This document shows, piece after piece, positions 60,321-64,000 of a DNA stretch of 64,000 bases. The notes beneath the pieces are model-generated. The model saw only the letters and a program-made list of their open reading frames with translations. It was not told where the DNA came from and did not search any database. The position numbers and the translations under genes were made by a program. Position 1 is the stretch's first letter. Each line of letters starts with the position of its first letter. Origin of the DNA: Io17-Chloro-G2 sp963663135 (GTDB lineage Bacteria; Chloroflexota; Dehalococcoidia; Lucifugimonadales; UBA3495); assembly GCA_963663135.2 (NCBI GenBank), contig CAXXRM010000003.1:248001-312000 (forward strand), written 5' to 3'.

Positions 60321-60429
60321 CTCCGGTTTACCCAATCCAGGCAAAACGGGGTCAGCCAGCTCTTCCCAACCCTGATTTCGGTCCGGCCTTGAGATGGCGG
60401 AAACTATTAGCGCCGGGTAATGGCGGGTG

Positions 60430-61074
60430 ATGACCCTGAATTCCACATCAATCAGATACGCCGTGCTGCTGGTTCCCGATCCAGCATTCACCAGCCGCGC
60501 CTACCGGGCCAGGCAGATCATCTGCGGGCAATACGGCAGTTGGGCGGCCGAAATGCTAATGGTCCACCTGATGCTTTCCCGTTTCTTCCCCTGCCCCGAC
60601 GACCACCTGCCGGAGGTTGCCGCCGGTCTGGCCGCTATCGCCTCGGATAGCCGGGAGGCGGCCCCCGGGTTCCCCATGTCCCACGGGGGGGTTGCATCGC
60701 TGGAAGAGTTGCCCGGGACCATCTTCCTGGATTTCACTCCCCAAGAGCCGGACCACCCGCTGTTAACCCTTCATGCCAGGGTCGCCGACCTCGTGAAACA
60801 GGTGGCTGACGGCCCCGACGATGCCGCGGGCGCCGAAGCCGAAACCAGGATCTACCTTCCCTTGATGCAGTATGCAGATCTCTCGGAAACGATTTTCGCG
60901 GATGCGGTGGAGTTCGCCGGGTCTGTGGTCGACAACCTGGCGACCCCGGCCGGGACCACCGCCTGGCGTTTGATGCTGGCCCGGTTTCAGTCCCAGTCCG
61001 CCGGCGAGTCGTGGGACCAGGGAGGATGGGCCAATGATGTCTCCTGGAAACTTTTGGCCAGCATCCCTCTCTGA
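60430..61074 (+). CDS. Uncharacterised protein, possibly 2H phosphoesterase-like
   Basis: 214 aa. It opens with a beta strand RYAVLLVPDP and a helix with the conserved feel of the 2'-5' RNA ligase family (AEMLMVHLMLSRFFPCPD), where the first catalytic His-x-Thr would be HLM, not a match. A second H-x-T motif is not found. The rest is acidic and helical. I cannot name a function; the fold assignment is tentative. It is co-directional with, and 123 bp before, the lyase-family gene. Confidence 0.5.
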   Translation: MTLNSTSIRYAVLLVPDPAFTSRAYRARQIICGQYGSWAAEMLMVHLMLSRFFPCPDDHLPEVAAGLAAIASDSREAAPGFPMSHGGVASLEELPGTIFLDFTPQEPDHPLLTLHARVADLVKQVADGPDDAAGAEAETRIYLPLMQYADLSETIFADAVEFAGSVVDNLATPAGTTAWRLMLARFQSQSAGESWDQGGWANDVSWKLLASIPL

Positions 61075-61197
61075 TTCCGGGTACGATGCGGGCCCCGGCC
61101 CAACTTGACGACCGGCATGACCGGCAAATCCTTACGGCGCATTCCAGGGATAGTCCCATTCCCGATCAACACTTCCCATTTCTTAGGAGGAATACCG

Positions 61198-62052
61198 ATG
61201 AACAGCACTACTAAATTGAGACAGCTTTTGAACAGCGGGTCCATGGTGGTTGCGCCTTTTATTCTCAACGCTCTCCACGCCAGGATTGCTGAGTCCGTGG
61301 GGTTTGAAGCGGTGTACATGACCGGTGCGGGCACCGCTGCCGAGCGGGGTTTTCCCGACGTGGGCCTGCTGACGATGACCGAGATGGTTTCCAACGCAAA
61401 ATACATCGCGGACGCCGTGGACGTGCCCGTGATCTGCGACGCTGACACCGGCTACGGCAACCCCCTGAACGTTCAGCGCACGGTGCGGGAGTACCAGGCG
61501 GCGGGAGTTGCGGCAATACACATAGAAGACCAACTGTTTCCCAAGAAATGCGGGTTTTTCGAAGGCAAGCAGGTGATCCCTCAAGAGGACATGGTTCAGA
61601 AAATCCGTGCTGCGCTAGACGCCCGCACCGATCCGGATTTCGTGGTCATCGCCCGTTGCGACGCTTATGCCGTCACCGGCTGGCAGGACACCGTGGACCG
61701 CTGCCAGGCCTACGTTGAGGCCGGAGCCGACATGGTTTTCGTGGACGGCATCAAAACGGTGGACGACCTGAAGAACTATGCCACCGATTTGGCCGGTCTC
61801 CCCCGGTTGTACAACGGCGACCTGCTGCCAACCCAGGACGTGGCCCAGCTGGGGTACAAGATCATGATCTGCGGCAGCACCATCTGGTTGGTGTACCAAC
61901 AGGTGCACCAGGCGTTCCAGGAATTGAAATCCCAGGGTCGGGTTGACCCGGAGCGGTACGGCACCCGGATGGACGTGGCCAATTTGCTCGGGTTGGAGCA
62001 AATATACCAACTCGAACGGAAATACGGCGTGAGCCAGCTGCCGGTGGCATGA
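61198..62052 (+). CDS. Isocitrate lyase/PEP mutase superfamily protein (2-methylisocitrate lyase-like)
   Basis: 284 aa. LLNSGSMVVAPFILNALHARIAESVGFEAVYMTGAGTAAERGFPDVGLLTMTEMVSN, VICDADTGYGNPLNVQRTVREYQAAGVAAIHIEDQLFPKKCGFFEGKQVI: the DADTGYG metal loop and the KKCG catalytic Cys motif are both intact. ARCDAYAVTG follows. It would cleave a C-C bond in a hydroxy-dicarboxylic or phosphono compound. Start ATG 61198 with TAGGAGG. It is convergent with the LLM gene. Confidence 0.9.
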   Translation: MNSTTKLRQLLNSGSMVVAPFILNALHARIAESVGFEAVYMTGAGTAAERGFPDVGLLTMTEMVSNAKYIADAVDVPVICDADTGYGNPLNVQRTVREYQAAGVAAIHIEDQLFPKKCGFFEGKQVIPQEDMVQKIRAALDARTDPDFVVIARCDAYAVTGWQDTVDRCQAYVEAGADMVFVDGIKTVDDLKNYATDLAGLPRLYNGDLLPTQDVAQLGYKIMICGSTIWLVYQQVHQAFQELKSQGRVDPERYGTRMDVANLLGLEQIYQLERKYGVSQLPVA

Positions 62053-62114
62053 TTACCACTGCCGCCCCTCCCGCTGACCAGAGGGGTCGTCGACGGCTCC
62101 AAGCCCCGCCGGGC

Positions 62115-63062
62115 CTAGGGAATCAAGGGCATGACCTGCCGGGAGAACTTCTCCATGTTGTCCTGGAGGACCGCCGCCTCGTCTCCGGCAAACCCGATGA
62201 TGAAGTTCTTGACGCCCAGGTCTTGGTACTGGCGCAGGTCTGAGGCGATTTGCTCGGGACGGCCGGTCATCATCCGGCGGGCCTGGGTTGGCGAGTCGTC
62301 GAAAGCCACGCTGGTGCTGAAGGTGACGTCCACCGCATCCTCGGGGCGTCCCGCCCGTACGGTAAGCGTCCGCAGCCGGGCAATCTTCGCGGCCATCTCT
62401 TCGGGTTCCAGAATCGCCGGTGGACGTAGCCCGATGGGCATCCATCCGTCCGCCAGTTTGGCCGCCCGGCGAATCGCGGGGCCGGTGTGGCCGCCAATCC
62501 AAATGGGTATGTGGGGCTTTTGCACCGGCTTGGGCTCGAATCCCGCGCCCGAAATCTGGAAATGCTCACCCTGAAACTCGGGGTATTCCTTGGTCCACAG
62601 TTCCTTGTAAAGCTGCAGGTACTCGTCGGTAACCGCTCCTCGTTGGGCAAATGTGTCCAGGCCAAGGGCCTGAAACTCTTCCTCCATCCAACCCACGCCC
62701 GCCCCCAGGATTACCCTGCCTCCGGACAAAACGTCCAGGGTGGACAGCTGTTTGGCGGTTGTGACCGGGTTGCGGTAGGGGATGATCAAAACGTGGGTCC
62801 CCAATCGGACCCGCTGGGTGCAGCCCGCCAGAAAATTCAGTGTCGCAATTGGCTCATAGTATGGCTGGTCCGGCGTAAATGTGGCCACACCGTTTTCGGC
62901 GTAGGGATAGAATGATGCCACCTGGCGTGGCAGAATGATGTGGTCGCTCACCCAGATAGAGTCGTACGCCAGGGCTTCGGCCCTCTGGGCCAGCGACCGT
63001 AGAGAATCGGGGCTGGACATAGTACCCCGGGATGGCATGGAGCATCCGAAAGTTACCGGCAT
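62115..63062 (-). CDS. LLM-class oxidoreductase, F420-dependent type (TIGR03619-like)
   Basis: 315 aa. MPVTFGCSMPSRGTMSSPDS, AEALAYDSIWVSDHIILPRQ, LGTHVLIIPYRNPVTTAKQLSTLDVLSGGRVILGAGVGWMEEEFQALG, and VQKPHIPIWIGGHTGPAIRRAAKLADGWMPIG match the F420-linked subgroup of luciferase-like enzymes. It probably oxidises an alcohol or reduces an alkene. Start 63062 (AGGAGGCGCAAA before ATG) is better than the open frame to 63113. Confidence 0.88.
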   Translation of the reverse strand: MPVTFGCSMPSRGTMSSPDSLRSLAQRAEALAYDSIWVSDHIILPRQVASFYPYAENGVATFTPDQPYYEPIATLNFLAGCTQRVRLGTHVLIIPYRNPVTTAKQLSTLDVLSGGRVILGAGVGWMEEEFQALGLDTFAQRGAVTDEYLQLYKELWTKEYPEFQGEHFQISGAGFEPKPVQKPHIPIWIGGHTGPAIRRAAKLADGWMPIGLRPPAILEPEEMAAKIARLRTLTVRAGRPEDAVDVTFSTSVAFDDSPTQARRMMTGRPEQIASDLRQYQDLGVKNFIIGFAGDEAAVLQDNMEKFSRQVMPLIP

Positions 63063-63237
63063 TTTGCGCCTCCTATAGGTAATCTTGTAAGTAGTCTTGC
63101 TCCGAGAAATCACCAGTTGCCAGGGTGCCTCAACAGACTCACCCTTCCGGTCACGTCGTCTAACTAATCCCGGATAGGGGTTCGCGGCATCCTTGCCGAG
63201 GATTTCAGTTGTCCCCCGTTTCTATTGCCGCCCCCCC

Positions 63238-63486
63238 GTCATTCCCGTCGCAACGGGAATCCAAAGCCCTTTGCTTGGGCCAACACGGTCATGCCACTGC
63301 GCCCACGCAAGGCGGAGCGTTCGACCCCCCACCCCCCGTCTTTCCCGTCGCAACGGGAATCCAGAGCCCTTTGCCTGGGCCAACACGGTCATGCCAGCGC
63401 GCCCGCGCCGGGCGGAACGTTCCGCGCGTGGGCAAGCGTCGTTGTTCGCCAAAATTGGTCCGGATTCCCGCGGCGGAAATGACCGT
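63238..63486. repeat. Two REP-like units closed by an inverted copy
   Basis: Forward GTCATTCCCGTCGCAACGGG at 63238 and GTCTTTCCCGTCGCAACGGG at 63338 (100 bp apart), body GGGCCAACACGGTCATGCCA. Inverted end at about 63459-63486: CCGGATTCCCGCGGCGGAAA, TGACCG. Confidence 0.85.
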
Positions 63487-63527
63487 GGGCGGCAACAGAA
63501 ACTGGGGACAACTGAAAGCCCTGGGCA

Positions 63528-63971
63528 TCAGGCGGCCAACCATGAAATCGGGTATACCGGAATGTTCCGCAGTACCCAAAACAATATGATGCCGCCCAGC
63601 AGCAGCCAAATCCAGGCCGGATGAACGAAAACCGTCGGCAGTCGCCGGCCCGTACCGTTCAGCGCAAGCATTGAGAGAAAGGAGTAAGCGATAAACGGCA
63701 GGGCCAAGACCATCACTATGTTCAGCCCCAGGGCCGCAATGAGGTGTCCGTTGAGCAGTTGATGCAACCCTCTCAATGTGCCGCAGCCGGGGCATTGCAA
63801 CCCGGTCAATGTCAGGAACGGGCAAGGGGGGAACAACCCCGAATCCGCCGGGTCCCGGACCACCAGGGCCGCCACGCACGGAGACAGAGCCAGGGCCAAC
63901 ATCGCCGGCTTCCAATGGTTGTGTAACCACCCTGGCAAAACCCATTGAGGGGCCCCGGCGATTTCCTTCAT
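63528..63971 (-). CDS. DUF2752 membrane protein
   Basis: 147 aa. CPFLTLTGLQCPGCGTLRGLHQLLNGHLIAALGLNIVMVLALP is the DUF2752 core, with the CPGCGxxR motif before the second helix. Predicted helices near 24-40, 78-100 and 120-140. Function unknown. It is the last gene before the window edge. Confidence 0.86.
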   Translation of the reverse strand: MKEIAGAPQWVLPGWLHNHWKPAMLALALSPCVAALVVRDPADSGLFPPCPFLTLTGLQCPGCGTLRGLHQLLNGHLIAALGLNIVMVLALPFIAYSFLSMLALNGTGRRLPTVFVHPAWIWLLLGGIILFWVLRNIPVYPISWLAA

Positions 63972-64000
63972 CCGCCAGCCCAGCCTGCTACAGCCAGGCC

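Overview
The window looks like a GC-rich chromosomal contig from a Chloroflexota bacterium of the Dehalococcoidia/SAR202 type. This is inferred from gene content, not from a marker tree: two cytosolic reductive-dehalogenase-like proteins, three luciferase-like (LLM) flavin oxidoreductases, CaiB/BaiF CoA-transferase, paralogous amidohydrolases, ThDP enzymes and SDRs, mixed with ordinary housekeeping genes (plsY, der, argF, rsmI, mazG, sppA, dcd, three tRNAs).

Layout. 0-5 kb: housekeeping genes on the minus strand (plsY-der-argF), then a small thioesterase and a pentapeptide-repeat/TIR-like fusion on the plus strand. 5-8 kb: two tandem RdhA-like paralogues, each with its own near-identical sigma70 promoter and terminator-like hairpin. 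8-13.5 kb: a Phd/VapC toxin-antitoxin pair with a palindromic operator around the -10 box, a ThDP enzyme, rsmI, and a PIN-toxin module flanked by diverged direct repeats. 13.7-25 kb: MFS transporter, cyclophilin, a possible structured RNA, leucine dehydrogenase, CDGSH protein, two-domain dCTP deaminase, FmdB-type zinc ribbon, MazG, SppA. 25-41.5 kb: a 103-bp tandem array, a substrate-binding protein broken by an in-frame TGA, a decayed HigBA pair, LLM enzymes, M24 peptidase, SDR, CaiB, then a plus-strand run (PAC2, MEMO, cupin, ThuA, nitroreductase, DinB) and an aquaporin. 40.5-41.6 kb: a roughly 109-bp tandem array with a 436-bp higher-order period. 42-49 kb: amidohydrolase, SDR, cupin, MFS and a second ThDP enzyme. 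49-57 kb: a rearranged, decayed segment (IS5-type transposase remnant, truncated protease, frameshifted LRR lipoprotein, and fragments of the ThDP, FKBP and SDR genes whose intact or near-intact copies lie nearby). 57-64 kb: amidohydrolase, tRNA-Leu/Cys/Leu, DUF2007, PEP-mutase/isocitrate-lyase-family enzyme, another LLM oxidoreductase and DUF2752.

Taken together the metabolic genes suggest oxidation and C-C, C-O or C-halogen cleavage of diverse small organic molecules (LLM monooxygenases, amidohydrolases, SDR, CoA-transferase, ThDP lyase-like enzymes, PEPM/ICL-family lyase). No single pathway is proved by the sequence. The most striking non-coding feature is a family of REP-like elements (core: ATTCTCGCCGCAGCGGGAAT and variants), present singly, in small arrays and in two large tandem arrays, often closed by an inverted copy. 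Several breaks are single-base events (an extra G in higA, one-base shifts in an SDR and an LRR gene, a TGA in a binding protein); raw reads are needed to separate real decay from assembly error.
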